Below, in pieces: positions 25,268 through 33,585 of a stretch of DNA of 64,000 bases. A program made the translations under genes and the position numbers. Every line of letters begins with the position of its first letter. The stretch's first letter is position 1. Below the pieces are notes generated by a model. It was not told the DNA's origin. It saw nothing but the letters and a program-made list of their open reading frames with translations, and ran no database searches. Location of the stretch: the NCBI RefSeq assembly GCF_000243395.2, contig NZ_CM001484.1, positions 279,589-343,588 of the forward strand. Direction: 5' to 3'. Source of the DNA: Saccharomonospora glauca K62 (lineage in GTDB: Bacteria; Actinomycetota; Actinomycetes; Mycobacteriales; Pseudonocardiaceae).

Positions 25268-26407
25268 GTGACCGCACCCAACGACCGTGGCGGGCAGGAT
25301 CATCCGCTCTTTTCCGAGGCGAGCACGGACTCCGCTCCCCACCCGGCGCCGCCGGCCTGGCAGGGCCCGCCTTCCGGGTGGCAGGGGGCCGTGCCGCCCG
25401 TCGCCTCGCACACCCAGTTCGGCGCGCAGGGCGGACAACCCCTGCCGCAGCCGCAGTACGGGCACCCGTACCACGGCTCCGGTCTCGACAGCGCGCAGTT
25501 CGTACGTAAGCCGAGGCGGGAACCCAAGTCGGGATGGCGCAGGGCCGTGTACCTGGCGACGGGAAAGCTGATCAACCCCGGCGAGGGACCCGCCGACCGG
25601 CGTCGCAGGGAACTCGTGTCACGGGTGAACCAGCCGCTGCGGGGCTGCCATCGCATCGCGTTGTTGAGCCTGAAGGGTGGGGTGGGCAAGACCACCACCA
25701 CGGCCATGCTCGGCTCGACATTCGCCTCGCTCCGGGGCGACCGGGTGATCGCCGTCGACGCCAACCCGGACGCGGGCACGTTGTCGCAGAAGATTCCCAT
25801 CGAGACCACGGCGACGGTGCGGCACCTGCTGCGGGACGCTGACCGCATCACGCGCTACAGCGACGTGCGGGCCTACACCTCGCAGGGCTCCAGCAGGCTG
25901 GAGATCCTGGCCTCGGACACCGACCCGGCCGTGTCGGAGGCGTTCTCCGAGCACGACTACCTGCGTGTCATGTCGGTGCTCGAACGCTTCTACAACATCG
26001 TGCTCACCGACTGCGGCACCGGCCTGATGCACTCGGCGATGAAGGGCGTGCTCGACTCCGCCGACGCGCTCGTCGTGGTGTCGTCGGGTTCGTTGGACGG
26101 CGCGCGCAGCGCCTCGACGACGCTCGACTGGCTGGACGCGCACGGGTACGGCGACCTCGTGGAACGTTCCGTGGCCGTGATCAACTCGGTCCGGCCCAAG
26201 GCGGGCTCGGTGGACCTGGACAGGCTGGCGGCGCACTTCGCGGCGCGGATGCGCGCGGTGGTGCGCATTCCGTTCGACCCGCATCTCGAAGAGGGCGCGG
26301 AGATCGAACTCGACCGGCTTTCCGGCGACACGCGGGCGGCGCTGTTGGAACTTGCCGCGGTGCTCGCCGACGGATTCGGGACGGCGGGGATGCCGTCGTT
26401 GCGTTGA
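25268..26407 (+). CDS. MinD/ParA-like ATPase with Pro-rich N-terminus (EspI-like)
   Basis: 379 residues, GTG 25268, with GGAGG nine bases upstream. Residues ~1-85 are rich in Pro, Gly and Gln. A deviant Walker A motif follows (IALLSLKGGVGKTTTTAMLG), with the signature Lys before the second Gly, then VIAVDANPDAGTLSQ and NIVLTDCGTGL (Walker B). This architecture is shared by MinD-like ATPases of type VII secretion loci (EspI) and by Rv0530, which has this same position after ccsA. A role in positioning or secretion is possible; no direct link to cytochrome maturation is known. A TACCGT hexamer near 25209 may be its -10. Confidence 0.85.
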   Translation: MTAPNDRGGQDHPLFSEASTDSAPHPAPPAWQGPPSGWQGAVPPVASHTQFGAQGGQPLPQPQYGHPYHGSGLDSAQFVRKPRREPKSGWRRAVYLATGKLINPGEGPADRRRRELVSRVNQPLRGCHRIALLSLKGGVGKTTTTAMLGSTFASLRGDRVIAVDANPDAGTLSQKIPIETTATVRHLLRDADRITRYSDVRAYTSQGSSRLEILASDTDPAVSEAFSEHDYLRVMSVLERFYNIVLTDCGTGLMHSAMKGVLDSADALVVVSSGSLDGARSASTTLDWLDAHGYGDLVERSVAVINSVRPKAGSVDLDRLAAHFAARMRAVVRIPFDPHLEEGAEIELDRLSGDTRAALLELAAVLADGFGTAGMPSLR

Positions 26408-26420
26408 GGAGCCCGGTGAG

Positions 26421-26606
26421 TCAGTCGCTGGGGTTCTCGTCCTTGCGCTTCTTCTGCTGTTCCGCGAGGTGACGCAGGAACTCCGGGTCGTCGTCGGGGG
26501 CGAGTGGGGCCTGTCGTGCGGACACCCCTACGCGGTCAGCACCGAGCAGACGCCACAGGAGGAAAGCGACGGTGGCGGCGCCGATCGCCGCGAGCAGGTA
26601 GAGCAT
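26421..26606 (-). CDS. Small single-pass membrane protein, unknown
   Basis: 61 residues, preceded by AAAGGAGC at good distance. One N-terminal transmembrane helix (MLYLLAAIGAATVAFLLWRLL) is followed by a polar tail ending EFLRHLAEQQKKRKDENPSD. No family is recognised. It converges with the MinD-like gene 13 bases away and lies downstream of bldC, from which it is separated by a strong hairpin. Confidence 0.65.
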   Translation of the reverse strand: MLYLLAAIGAATVAFLLWRLLGADRVGVSARQAPLAPDDDPEFLRHLAEQQKKRKDENPSD

Positions 26607-26684
26607 GCTCGCTCCTTTCGGTGTGTCGCGCGGATGACCACACTACCGCACCCGAGATTAACCCTTTTGTCCATTGCGCCGTTC

Positions 26685-26735
26685 GGGGTGTCCTTCGCGA
26701 GGCAGGGGACCGGAAAGGCACGCGAAGGACACCCC
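26685..26735 (-). terminator. Strong hairpin just after bldC
   Basis: GGGGTGTCCTTCGCG (26685-26699) and CGCGAAGGACACCCC (26721-26735) form a perfect 15-bp stem around a 21-base loop. It begins 10 bases past the bldC stop on the minus strand. No T tract follows, which is usual for high-GC terminators. Confidence 0.75.
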
Positions 26736-26745
26736 GGTGGCGAGG

Positions 26746-26955
26746 TTAGTTCTGGGGCCGCTCACGTGCGTCCGTGGTCAGCTCGGCAAGGAGCTGGTTG
26801 ACCTCGGACTCGCGGAAACGGCGATGGCCCCCAGGGGTGCGAATCGATCCGATCCGACCCGCCGTCGCCCAGCGCGTCACCGTCTTCGGATCGACCCGGA
26901 ACAGTGCGGCGACTTCGCCCGGCGTCAGGAGCCGGCCTCCAGTGCTCGCGGTCAC
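26746..26955 (-). CDS. bldC: Developmental regulator BldC (MerR-like DNA-binding protein)
   Basis: 69 residues, start GTG 26955 with AAGGAGG upstream. It is a single MerR-type winged helix: LLTPGEVAALFRVDPKTVTRWATAGRI, then SIRTPGGHRRFRESEVNQLL. The core DPKTVTRWA followed by GGHRR is the BldC signature; in Streptomyces BldC binds DNA cooperatively at direct repeats and delays entry into development. Here it lies between the respiratory blocks, about 17 kb from the BldN-like sigma factor gene. It is a separate protein from the excisionase-type one at 4444. Confidence 0.92.
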   Translation of the reverse strand: MTASTGGRLLTPGEVAALFRVDPKTVTRWATAGRIGSIRTPGGHRRFRESEVNQLLAELTTDARERPQN

Positions 26956-27095
26956 TCTTCGCCTCCTTCACTACTCGGAGGTCAGAATCGTGTCACTTCC
27001 CCCGCCGGGTACTCGAACGGTTGTCAATGAGTAAAGAGGTAGTAAGGGACAAACGGAGCTGTTCGGGCGCTCCGAGGGTGGGGACGGCCACCGCG

Positions 27096-27101
27096 TAGCC
27101 T
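27096..27101 (+). promoter_or_regulatory. Candidate -10 hexamer TAGCCT, 8 bases before GTG 27110
   Basis: TAGCCT fits TANNNT and lies 8 bases before the DUF4229 start. The GGAGGG between them is only a base from the GTG, so leaderless initiation is more likely than SD-led. Confidence 0.4.
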
Positions 27102-27109
27102 CGGAGGGC

Positions 27110-27457
27110 GTGAGCGACCGCCGATCCGACACGCTTGTCCGTGATCTCGTTCTTTACGTTCTCGCCCGGTTCGCGCTCGTCGCGGTGATCGCGGCGATCC
27201 TCGTGCTCGCCAGGGTGCCGTTGCTCGTCGGCCTCGTCATCGGGTTGGTCGTCGGGCTGCCGCTCGGTCTGTTGCTGTTCCGGTCCCTGAACGCCAGGGT
27301 GACGGCGGGACTCGCGGCCCGCAACGAACGGCGCGCCGCCGAACGCGCCCGCCTTCGGGCCGAGCTGCGCGGTGAGAGCCTCGACACGGACGAGGACTCC
27401 GCGGGCTCCTCGCGCGAGGACGACCGCCGGGACACCGACGAGCAGGAGGGGCAGTGA
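27110..27457 (+). CDS. DUF4229 membrane protein
   Basis: 115 residues from GTG 27110. Two hydrophobic segments ([22 protein letters not shown] and [20 protein letters not shown]) are followed by [22 protein letters not shown], the pattern of the DUF4229 family found in actinobacteria, and by an acidic, disordered tail. Function unknown. The next gene starts within its last four bases, so the two are translationally coupled. Confidence 0.85.
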   Translation: MSDRRSDTLVRDLVLYVLARFALVAVIAAILVLARVPLLVGLVIGLVVGLPLGLLLFRSLNARVTAGLAARNERRAAERARLRAELRGESLDTDEDSAGSSREDDRRDTDEQEGQ

Positions 27458-28518
27458 ACGACGAGTGGGTGCGGGAAGCCGTCCGCATCATCGAGGCCGA
27501 CGCCAATCGCAGTGCGGACACCCACCTGCACGTCTTTCCCCTCCCCGCCGAGTGGGGAATCGACCTGTATCTGAAGGACGAGTCCGTGCACCCCACCGGC
27601 TCGCTCAAACACCGGCTGGCACGGTCGCTGCTGCTGTACGGCCTGGTGAACGGCCAGATCGGCCCCGACACGGTGCTGGTGGAGGCGTCGAGCGGATCGA
27701 CGGCGGTGTCCGAGGCCTACTTCGCGCGGATGCTCGGGCTGGAGTTCGTCACCGTGGTACCGCGCAAGACGAGCCGGGAGAAGATCGAGCTCATCGAGTT
27801 CTACGGCGGGCGCTGTCACTTCGTCGACCGTCCGCCGGAGATGTACACCGAGGCCGAACGGCTCGCCGCCGAGTGCGGCGGCCACTACCTCGACCAGTTC
27901 ACCTATGCCGAGCGGGCCACCGACTGGCGGGGCAACAACAACATCGCCGAGTCGGTGTTCACGCAGATGCGTTCGGAACGGTACCCGGTGCCGTCGTGGA
28001 TCGTGGTCGGCGCGGGTACGGGCGGCACCAGCGCGACGTTCGGCCGGTACGTCCGCTACCGCAGGTACGAGACGAAGATCGCCGTGGTGGACCCCGAGAA
28101 CTCCGCCTTCTACGGCGCGTGGCTGACCGGCGCGCGGGACTACCAGACGGGAATGCCGTCTCGGATTGAGGGGATCGGGCGGCCGAGGGTGGAGCCGTCG
28201 TTCCTTCCCGAGGTGATCGACGAGATGATCCAGGTCCCCGACGCCGCGTCGCTGGCGGCGATCAGGTTCCTGCGCCGCCACACCGGACACTGGGCCGGTG
28301 GTTCGACGGGCACCAACCTCTACGGCGCGTTCACGCTGATCTCGCGGATGCTCGCCCGAGGCGAGCGCGGCAGCGTGGTGACGCTGCTCTGCGACGGCGG
28401 TGAACGCTACGCCGGGACGTACTACAACGACGACTGGCTGGCCGAGCGGGGGTTGGACGTCGAGCCGCACCTCAAGGCATTTGAGCGGTTCCTGGACACC
28501 GGGGTGTTCCCCGGCTGA
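27454..28518 (+). CDS. PLP-dependent cysteine desulfhydrase/cysteine synthase family (Cds1-like)
   Basis: 354 residues, GTG 27454 overlapping the DUF4229 stop. The fold type II PLP signature is [17 protein letters not shown] with the Schiff-base Lys; the substrate loop is [17 protein letters not shown] and the phosphate-binding loop [15 protein letters not shown]. The N-terminal motif [20 protein letters not shown] matches the actinobacterial group that includes Rv3684 (Cds1), which releases hydrogen sulfide from cysteine, rather than CysK or CysM. The product would be pyruvate, ammonia and H2S. Cystathionine beta-synthase-like activity cannot be ruled out. It lies beside menaquinone genes, which has no clear explanation. 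Confidence 0.8.
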   Translation: MNDEWVREAVRIIEADANRSADTHLHVFPLPAEWGIDLYLKDESVHPTGSLKHRLARSLLLYGLVNGQIGPDTVLVEASSGSTAVSEAYFARMLGLEFVTVVPRKTSREKIELIEFYGGRCHFVDRPPEMYTEAERLAAECGGHYLDQFTYAERATDWRGNNNIAESVFTQMRSERYPVPSWIVVGAGTGGTSATFGRYVRYRRYETKIAVVDPENSAFYGAWLTGARDYQTGMPSRIEGIGRPRVEPSFLPEVIDEMIQVPDAASLAAIRFLRRHTGHWAGGSTGTNLYGAFTLISRMLARGERGSVVTLLCDGGERYAGTYYNDDWLAERGLDVEPHLKAFERFLDTGVFPG

Positions 28519-28528
28519 CGTCGTCGCC

Positions 28529-29413
28529 TCAGCCCGCGAGCGCGAGTGCCACGCCCGTGAGCACCGCCCACGCGAGCATGGCGAACCCCGTGTCGCGCAG
28601 CACCGGGATGAGTTGCAGTCCCACGCGGCCACTCGTGATCGTGCGCACTGGGTTCACCAGAAGCGCGGCCGCCAGCAGGCCCACGAGCGCCACGGGATGG
28701 GCGATGCCCAGCGCGATCGTGACGAGGAACGGCACGATGGCGAGGACCACGTAGAACCGGCGCGTGCCCGTGTCACCGAGCCGCACGGCGAGCGTGATCT
28801 TTCCCGCCACGCGGTCGGTGGGGATGTCGCGCAGGTTGTTGGCCACGAGCACCGCCATCGAAAGGCACCCGACGGCCACCGCGCAGCCGAGGGCCTCCCA
28901 GCTCACCCGCCCGGCCTGCACGTACACGGTGCCGAGCACGGCGGCGAGACCGAAGAAGACGAACACCGCGACCTCGCCGAGGCCCGCGTAGCCGTACGGC
29001 CGGGAACCTCCGGTGTAGAACCACGCCCCGGCAATGCACGCGGCCCCGACCAGCAGCAGCCACCACTCGCCCGTCACCAGGACGAGCACGAGGCCGAACA
29101 CCGCCGCCACCGCGAACGACGTCAGCGCCGCGGCCAGCACGGTCTTCGCGGACGCGGCCCCCGAGCCCACCAACCGGAGCGGCCCCACCCGCTCGGCGTC
29201 GGTGCCCTTGATCCCGTCGGAGTAGTCATTGGCGAAGTTCACGCCGACGATCAGTGCCAGTGCCACCAGAAGCGCCAACAGGGAACGCCACCACGACAGC
29301 GCGTCGAGCTGCGCCGCGGCTCCCACGCCCACCAGCACCGGGGCCACGGCGTTGGGCAGAGTGCGCGGCCGTGCCCCCTCGATCCACTCAGCGACGGTTG
29401 CCATGTCGGTCAT
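28529..29413 (-). CDS. menA: 1,4-dihydroxy-2-naphthoate polyprenyltransferase
   Basis: 294 residues, ATG 29413 overlapping the menE stop. MenA attaches the polyprenyl chain to dihydroxynaphthoate in the membrane, forming demethylmenaquinone. It is a UbiA-type enzyme with about eight helices; the first Asp-rich motif is [14 protein letters not shown], followed by [11 protein letters not shown], and the second is [21 protein letters not shown]. Length is normal. It converges with the desulfhydrase-like gene 10 bases away. The polyprenyl diphosphate donor is probably made by the synthetase at 57490. Confidence 0.95.
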   Translation of the reverse strand: MTDMATVAEWIEGARPRTLPNAVAPVLVGVGAAAQLDALSWWRSLLALLVALALIVGVNFANDYSDGIKGTDAERVGPLRLVGSGAASAKTVLAAALTSFAVAAVFGLVLVLVTGEWWLLLVGAACIAGAWFYTGGSRPYGYAGLGEVAVFVFFGLAAVLGTVYVQAGRVSWEALGCAVAVGCLSMAVLVANNLRDIPTDRVAGKITLAVRLGDTGTRRFYVVLAIVPFLVTIALGIAHPVALVGLLAAALLVNPVRTITSGRVGLQLIPVLRDTGFAMLAWAVLTGVALALAG

Positions 29414-30579
29414 TCTTGGACATCGGCGACCGGACGTTCGACGTGGCCGAGCAGAAGGCGGCGCACGGCACTCCGGTCGACCTTGCCCGGACCGAGCAAC
29501 GGAAGCTCGTCGACCACCCGCACCTGCTTGGGAGCGGCGGCGGCACCGAGCTCGGCCCGTACCGCGTCACGGAGTCGCTCGACGGGAACGTCCTCGGTGG
29601 TCACGACGGCGGCCGCCACCCGCTGTCCCCACTCGGGGTCGGGCAGCCCGACGACACAGGCGGAGCGTACCTCCGGCCGCCGGGTGAGCGCGTTCTCGAC
29701 CTGCCCGGCGGGCACCTTCACCCCGCCGGTGTTGATCATGTCGTCGACGCGGCCGAGTACCCGGAGCCTGCCGTCGGCGGTGAACGTCCCGACGTCGCTC
29801 GTGCGGAACCAGCCGTCCACGAACGACTCCGCCGTGAGGTCGGGGGCGAGCCGGTAGCCGTGGGAGAGCACGGCACCGGAGATCTCGATGCGGTCGTCGT
29901 CGCCGAGCCGGACCCGCACGCCGTCGAGCGGCACTCCCGCGTAGACACACCCGCTCGCGGTCTCGCTCATCCCGTACGACGGCACGACGGCCAGCCCCGC
30001 GCGCTCGGCCCTGTGCCGGAGGTCGTCGGGGTAGGCGGCTCCACCGAGGACGATCGCGTCGAACCCCGCAGCCTCCTCGACACCCGCGTCGAGCAGCCGG
30101 GAGAGCTGGGTCGGCACCAGCGCCGTGTAGTGCGGGCCGGGGGAGGACAGCGTCTCGCGGGCGGCCTCGGCGAACGCCTCCGGCCGGAACCCTCGGGAGA
30201 GGTCCATCACCACGGGAGTGGTGCCCGCCAGGTGCGAGCGCACGAGCACCTGGAGCCCGCCGATGTAGCAGGGCGGGGTGGCGAGCAACCACCGGCCGGG
30301 GCCACCGAGCCGCGCGTGGGTGGCCCGTGCGGAGGCGAGCAGAGCCCGTGTCGACAGCAGCGTGCCCTTCGGACGTCCCGTCGAGCCGGAGGTGGGAATG
30401 ATCACGGCGGTGTCGGGTTCCACCGGCTCGTCGGGTCGCATGGCGGCGCGGACGGCGTCGGCGGCGGGGTTGCGGGGATCGAGGGGGAGCACGGTGGGGC
30501 CGCCGTCGAGTGCGTCGAGCACGGCGCGGGTGAGTTCGGCCACCGATTCGGAACGACCGTCCGACCAGATCACGCGCAT
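29410..30579 (-). CDS. menE: o-Succinylbenzoate--CoA ligase
   Basis: 389 residues, ATG 30579, with AAGGGA nine bases upstream. It is a compact adenylate-forming enzyme that activates o-succinylbenzoate with CoA. Motifs are [50 protein letters not shown] and [20 protein letters not shown], with the catalytic Lys in [12 protein letters not shown]. At under 400 residues it is shorter than general acyl-CoA synthetases, as is usual for actinobacterial MenE. It forms a two-gene operon with menA. Only 18 bases separate its start codon from that of a divergent 47-residue membrane protein. Confidence 0.95.
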   Translation of the reverse strand: MRVIWSDGRSESVAELTRAVLDALDGGPTVLPLDPRNPAADAVRAAMRPDEPVEPDTAVIIPTSGSTGRPKGTLLSTRALLASARATHARLGGPGRWLLATPPCYIGGLQVLVRSHLAGTTPVVMDLSRGFRPEAFAEAARETLSSPGPHYTALVPTQLSRLLDAGVEEAAGFDAIVLGGAAYPDDLRHRAERAGLAVVPSYGMSETASGCVYAGVPLDGVRVRLGDDDRIEISGAVLSHGYRLAPDLTAESFVDGWFRTSDVGTFTADGRLRVLGRVDDMINTGGVKVPAGQVENALTRRPEVRSACVVGLPDPEWGQRVAAAVVTTEDVPVERLRDAVRAELGAAAAPKQVRVVDELPLLGPGKVDRSAVRRLLLGHVERPVADVQE

Positions 30580-30583
30580 GCTT

Positions 30584-30589
30584 TACGGT
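30584..30589 (+). promoter_or_regulatory. Candidate -10 hexamer TACGGT, 8 bases before ATG 30598
   Basis: TACGGT (TANNNT) lies in the 18-base gap between divergent start codons, 8 bases before the ATG of the 47-residue protein. A transcript from here would be leaderless and the promoter would extend into menE. Confidence 0.35.
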
Positions 30590-30597
30590 CCCTTCAC

Positions 30598-30741
30598 ATG
30601 GCAGGTTTTTCCGGACTACTGACCTACGGCGCGCTCACCGCGGTGTTCTTCTTCCTTCTCTACTTCGTGGTGAGGGCCGCCGTTCGCGACGGCATCCGGG
30701 AGGCCCGGCAGGCCCCGGGCGGGCCCGGGCCGGAGGCCTGA
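30598..30741 (+). CDS. 47-residue membrane protein
   Basis: Reads MAGFSGLLTYGALTAVFFFL, continues with a second half LYFVVRAAVRDGIREARQ and ends in a Pro/Gly tail. One strong N-terminal transmembrane helix is followed by a short amphipathic basic segment. The start lies 18 bases from the divergent menE start; the upstream open frame runs antisense through menE and is not real. No family recognised. It ends 3 bases before the second 21-bp repeat array. Support is hydrophobic pattern, codon use and a -10 hexamer. Confidence 0.6.
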   Translation: MAGFSGLLTYGALTAVFFFLLYFVVRAAVRDGIREARQAPGGPGPEA

Positions 30742-30744
30742 CGG

Positions 30745-30817
30745 CGCGGACCCGCGTGCACAGCCTGCGGACACGCGTACATCAAGTGCGGACACGCGTG
30801 CGCAGGCTGCGGACACG
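30745..30817 (-). repeat. Second 21-bp repeat array, reverse orientation, 3.5 units
   Basis: Read on the plus strand the units begin TGCGGACACG, the complement of CGTGTCCGCA, followed by CGT and eight variable bases. Full units are 30766-30786 and 30787-30807, a half unit is 30808-30817, and a degenerate unit with two changes is 30745-30765. The array fills the gap between the stops of the 47-residue protein and menB, ending 3 bases short of the menB stop codon. Confidence 0.85.
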
Positions 30818-30820
30818 GTG

Positions 30821-31744
30821 TCAGTAGTAGTACGGGTAGTTCGACCAGTCCGGTTCGCGCTTCTCCAGGAAGGCGTCGCGGCCCTCCACGGCCTCGTCCT
30901 GCATGTAGGCCAACCGCGTGGTCTCCCCCGCGAACACCTGCTGACCCACGAGGCCGTCGTCGACGAGGTTGAACGCGTACTTCAGCATGCGCTGTGCCGT
31001 GGGAGACTTGCCGACCACCTCCCATGCCCACTCCAGCGCCTCGGCCTCCAGCCGCTCGTGGGGCACGGCCTTGTTCACGGCACCCATCGCGTGGGCCTCC
31101 TCGGCCGTGTAGGTGCGGCCGAGGAAGAAGATCTCGCGTGCGAACTTCTGCCCGACCTGCCGTGCCAGATAGGCCGAGCCGTACCCGCCGTCGAAGGAAC
31201 CCACGTCGGCGTCGGTCTGCTTGAAGCGCGCGTGTTCCGCCGAGGCCAGTGTGAGGTCACACACGACGTGCAGGGAATGACCGCCGCCCGCGGCCCATCC
31301 CGGCACGACCGCGATCACGACCTTCGGCATGAACCTGATCAGGCGCTGCACCTCCAGGATGTGCAGCCTGCCCGCCCGAGCGGGGTCGATGGTGTCCGAC
31401 GTCTCGCCGCTGGCGTACCGGTAACCGGACCGGCCCCGAATACGCTGGTCTCCACCGGAGCAGAACGCCCAACCGCCGTCCTTGGGAGAGGGGCCGTTGC
31501 CGGTGAGCAGGACGCATCCGACGTCGGAGCTCATTCGCGCGTGGTCGAGGGCGTGGTACAGCTCGTCCACGGTGTGCGGGCGGAAGGCGTTGCGCACTTC
31601 CGGCCGGTCGAACGCTACCCGGACGACGCGCTTGCCGGACCGGCTTTTCCTCGAACGGTGGTATGTGATGTCGGTGAAGTCGAAGCCCGCGACCTCTTCC
31701 CACTCGGTGGGGTCGAACAGCTCCGAAACCTGGGTTTGGCGCAC
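30821..31744 (-). CDS. menB: 1,4-dihydroxy-2-naphthoyl-CoA synthase
   Basis: 307 residues from GTG 31744; the much longer open frame upstream runs antisense to menD. MenB cyclises o-succinylbenzoyl-CoA to dihydroxynaphthoyl-CoA. It is a crotonase-fold enzyme: FDRPEVRNAFRPHTVDEL, AFCSGGDQRIRG, the oxyanion-hole loop VPGWAAGGGHSLHVVCDL, the catalytic Asp region DADVGSFDGGYGSAYLAR and the C-terminal PDWSNYPYY. The N-terminus starts RQTQVSELFDPTEWEEV. A -10 hexamer seven bases upstream suggests a leaderless mRNA. It is divergent from menD with a ~100-base gap. Confidence 0.96.
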   Translation of the reverse strand: MRQTQVSELFDPTEWEEVAGFDFTDITYHRSRKSRSGKRVVRVAFDRPEVRNAFRPHTVDELYHALDHARMSSDVGCVLLTGNGPSPKDGGWAFCSGGDQRIRGRSGYRYASGETSDTIDPARAGRLHILEVQRLIRFMPKVVIAVVPGWAAGGGHSLHVVCDLTLASAEHARFKQTDADVGSFDGGYGSAYLARQVGQKFAREIFFLGRTYTAEEAHAMGAVNKAVPHERLEAEALEWAWEVVGKSPTAQRMLKYAFNLVDDGLVGQQVFAGETTRLAYMQDEAVEGRDAFLEKREPDWSNYPYYY

Positions 31745-31751
31745 GCCTGGG

Positions 31752-31757
31752 AGAATA
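31752..31757 (-). promoter_or_regulatory. Candidate -10 hexamer TATTCT, 7 bases before menB GTG
   Basis: On the minus strand TATTCT (TANNNT) is followed by 7 bases and the menB GTG at 31744. This predicts a leaderless menB transcript. Confidence 0.5.
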
Positions 31758-31846
31758 GGCCGTGTGCTTCCCCCGATCGACGCCCCGGCGTGGCGCAGCA
31801 GTCGTCGACGGACTCGGGCGGGTCTCGATGCGGAGGGGGCTCGCCC

Positions 31847-33523
31847 GTGAATCCCTCCACGGCCCAGGCCCGCGTTCTCGTGGACGAGCTGGTGCGCAAC
31901 ACGGTGTCGCACGTGGTGCTCAGTCCGGGGTCTCGTAACGCGCCGCTGTCGTTCGCCCTCCACGAGGCCGCCTCGCAGGGCAGGCTCACGCTGCACGTCC
32001 GTATCGACGAACGCAGTGCGGCCTTCCTCGCGCTCGGCATCGCCGCGCGGACGGGAAGACCGGTCGCGGTGGTGTGCACGTCGGGCACGGCCGCCGCGAA
32101 CTTCCATCCCGCCGTGCTGGAGGCCGACCGGGCGGGGGTGCCGCTGATCGTGCTGACGGCCGACCGGCCACCCGAGCTCCGGGCCTCGGGGGCGAACCAG
32201 GTGATCGACCAGCGCGGGCTGTACGGCGGTGCGGTGCGTTACTTCGACGAGCTGGCCGTGGCCGAGCGCAAGCCGGGGCAGAACGCCTACTGGCGCAGCC
32301 AGGTGTGTCGGGCGTGGAACGCGGCCTACGGCGAGTGGCGGTGCGGGCCCGTGCACCTCAACATCCCCTTCCGGGAACCGCTCGTGCCCGACGCCACGGA
32401 CACCGACGACTGGCCCGAGTCGCTCGACGGCAGGCCCAGGGGCGCTCGCTGGACGGAACTGCCCGACTTCGGGGCGCTGCCCTCGTTCGTGGTGCCCTCC
32501 GCAAGGCACGGCCTGGTGATCGCGTGTGACTCCGGGGTGCGGGCGGCCGGGGAGTGGGCCGAGTTGCACGGCTGGCCGGTGATCGCGGAGACCGGCGGTC
32601 TCGGCCTCGGTGGCACGACGGCGATCTCGGCCGGGGTGTGGCTGCTGGGGCTGGAGGAGTTCCTCGCCGAGCACAAGCCGGAGCAGGTGCTGTGCATCGG
32701 AAGACCCACCGTGTTCCGGCAGGTGCAGCGAGTGTTGTCCGATCCGGACATCGAGGTCCTGCTCGTGCGACCCGACTCCGACTGGCCCGCGCCGGCGCAC
32801 AACGTGCGGCAGGTGGGGCAGTGGTTCGACGAGCCCGCCAAACCCGCCGATCCCGACTGGTTGTTGCGGTGGCGGCGGGCCGACGCGGCGGCCACGGCCG
32901 CGGTGCGGCAGACGTTGGCCGCGCAGCCGTGGCCCAGCGGGTTGAGCGTGGCCTATGAGCTGGTGGAGCTGTTGCCGGAGGACTCCCTGCTGGTGGTGGG
33001 GTCGTCCAACCCGACGCGTGACGTCGCTCTCGTGGGCGGGAGCAGGCCCGACGTCCTGGTGCACCGCAACCGCGGGGTCGCGGGCATCGACGGCACGATC
33101 TCCACGGCGCTGGGGGCTGCTCTGGCGCATTCGGGTCCCTCGTACGCGTTCGTGGGCGACCTGACGTTCCTGCATGACATCAACGGCCTGCTCACGGGGC
33201 CCTCGGAACTCCGCCCCGACCTCACGATCGTGGTGCTCAACGACGACGGCGGGGGCATCTTCTCCCTGCTGGAGCAGGGGGAGGACCAGTACCGGGACAG
33301 CTTCGAGCGGGTCTTCGGCACGCCGCACGGTTCCGAGCTGTCGGCGTTGTGCGCCGGCTACGGGGTGCCGCACACGCTGGTCGAGTCGCGCGCGGCGTTG
33401 CGGGAGGCGCTCCGGCCCGCGCCCGGCCTGCGGGTGGTGGAGGTCCGGGTCGACCGTTCGCGTCACCGTGACTTGCACGCGTCGTTGCGTGCGGCGGTGG
33501 CCGGGGCCGTCGCCGCCCGATAG
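31847..33523 (+). CDS. menD: 2-succinyl-5-enolpyruvyl-6-hydroxy-3-cyclohexene-1-carboxylate synthase
   Basis: 558 residues from GTG 31847, with CGGAGGGGG eight bases upstream; the frame open before it is antisense to menB. MenD is a thiamine diphosphate enzyme that adds 2-oxoglutarate-derived succinic semialdehyde to isochorismate. Visible blocks are VVLSPGSRNAPLSFALHEA, CTSGTAAANFHPAVLEA, VLTADRPPELR, GVAGIDGTISTALGAAL and the cofactor-binding VGDLTFLHDINGLL with the Asn of VVLNDDGGGIFS. Length is normal. The genes for its substrate (menF, isochorismate synthase) and for the next steps (menC) are not in this window. Confidence 0.96.
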   Translation: MNPSTAQARVLVDELVRNTVSHVVLSPGSRNAPLSFALHEAASQGRLTLHVRIDERSAAFLALGIAARTGRPVAVVCTSGTAAANFHPAVLEADRAGVPLIVLTADRPPELRASGANQVIDQRGLYGGAVRYFDELAVAERKPGQNAYWRSQVCRAWNAAYGEWRCGPVHLNIPFREPLVPDATDTDDWPESLDGRPRGARWTELPDFGALPSFVVPSARHGLVIACDSGVRAAGEWAELHGWPVIAETGGLGLGGTTAISAGVWLLGLEEFLAEHKPEQVLCIGRPTVFRQVQRVLSDPDIEVLLVRPDSDWPAPAHNVRQVGQWFDEPAKPADPDWLLRWRRADAAATAAVRQTLAAQPWPSGLSVAYELVELLPEDSLLVVGSSNPTRDVALVGGSRPDVLVHRNRGVAGIDGTISTALGAALAHSGPSYAFVGDLTFLHDINGLLTGPSELRPDLTIVVLNDDGGGIFSLLEQGEDQYRDSFERVFGTPHGSELSALCAGYGVPHTLVESRAALREALRPAPGLRVVEVRVDRSRHRDLHASLRAAVAGAVAAR

Positions 33524-33562
33524 GACACGATCAGCCCACTTTCGCTCGTGTCCGAACGGTGT

Positions 33563-33580
33563 CGAACGAACTACCGTTCG
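33563..33580 (+). promoter_or_regulatory. Palindrome and -10 candidate before the M1 peptidase
   Basis: CGAACG (33563-33568) and CGTTCG (33575-33580) are perfect arms around AACTAC. The TACCGT hexamer (33572-33577), a TANNNT -10 placed 8 bases before ATG 33586, overlaps the palindrome, so a bound regulator would block it. Confidence 0.4.
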
Positions 33581-33585
33581 TGAAC

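Noticed and set aside
30818..31846. N-terminal extension of menD (901-residue frame)
   Set aside because: It is antisense to menB; GTG 31847 has a good ribosome-binding site.
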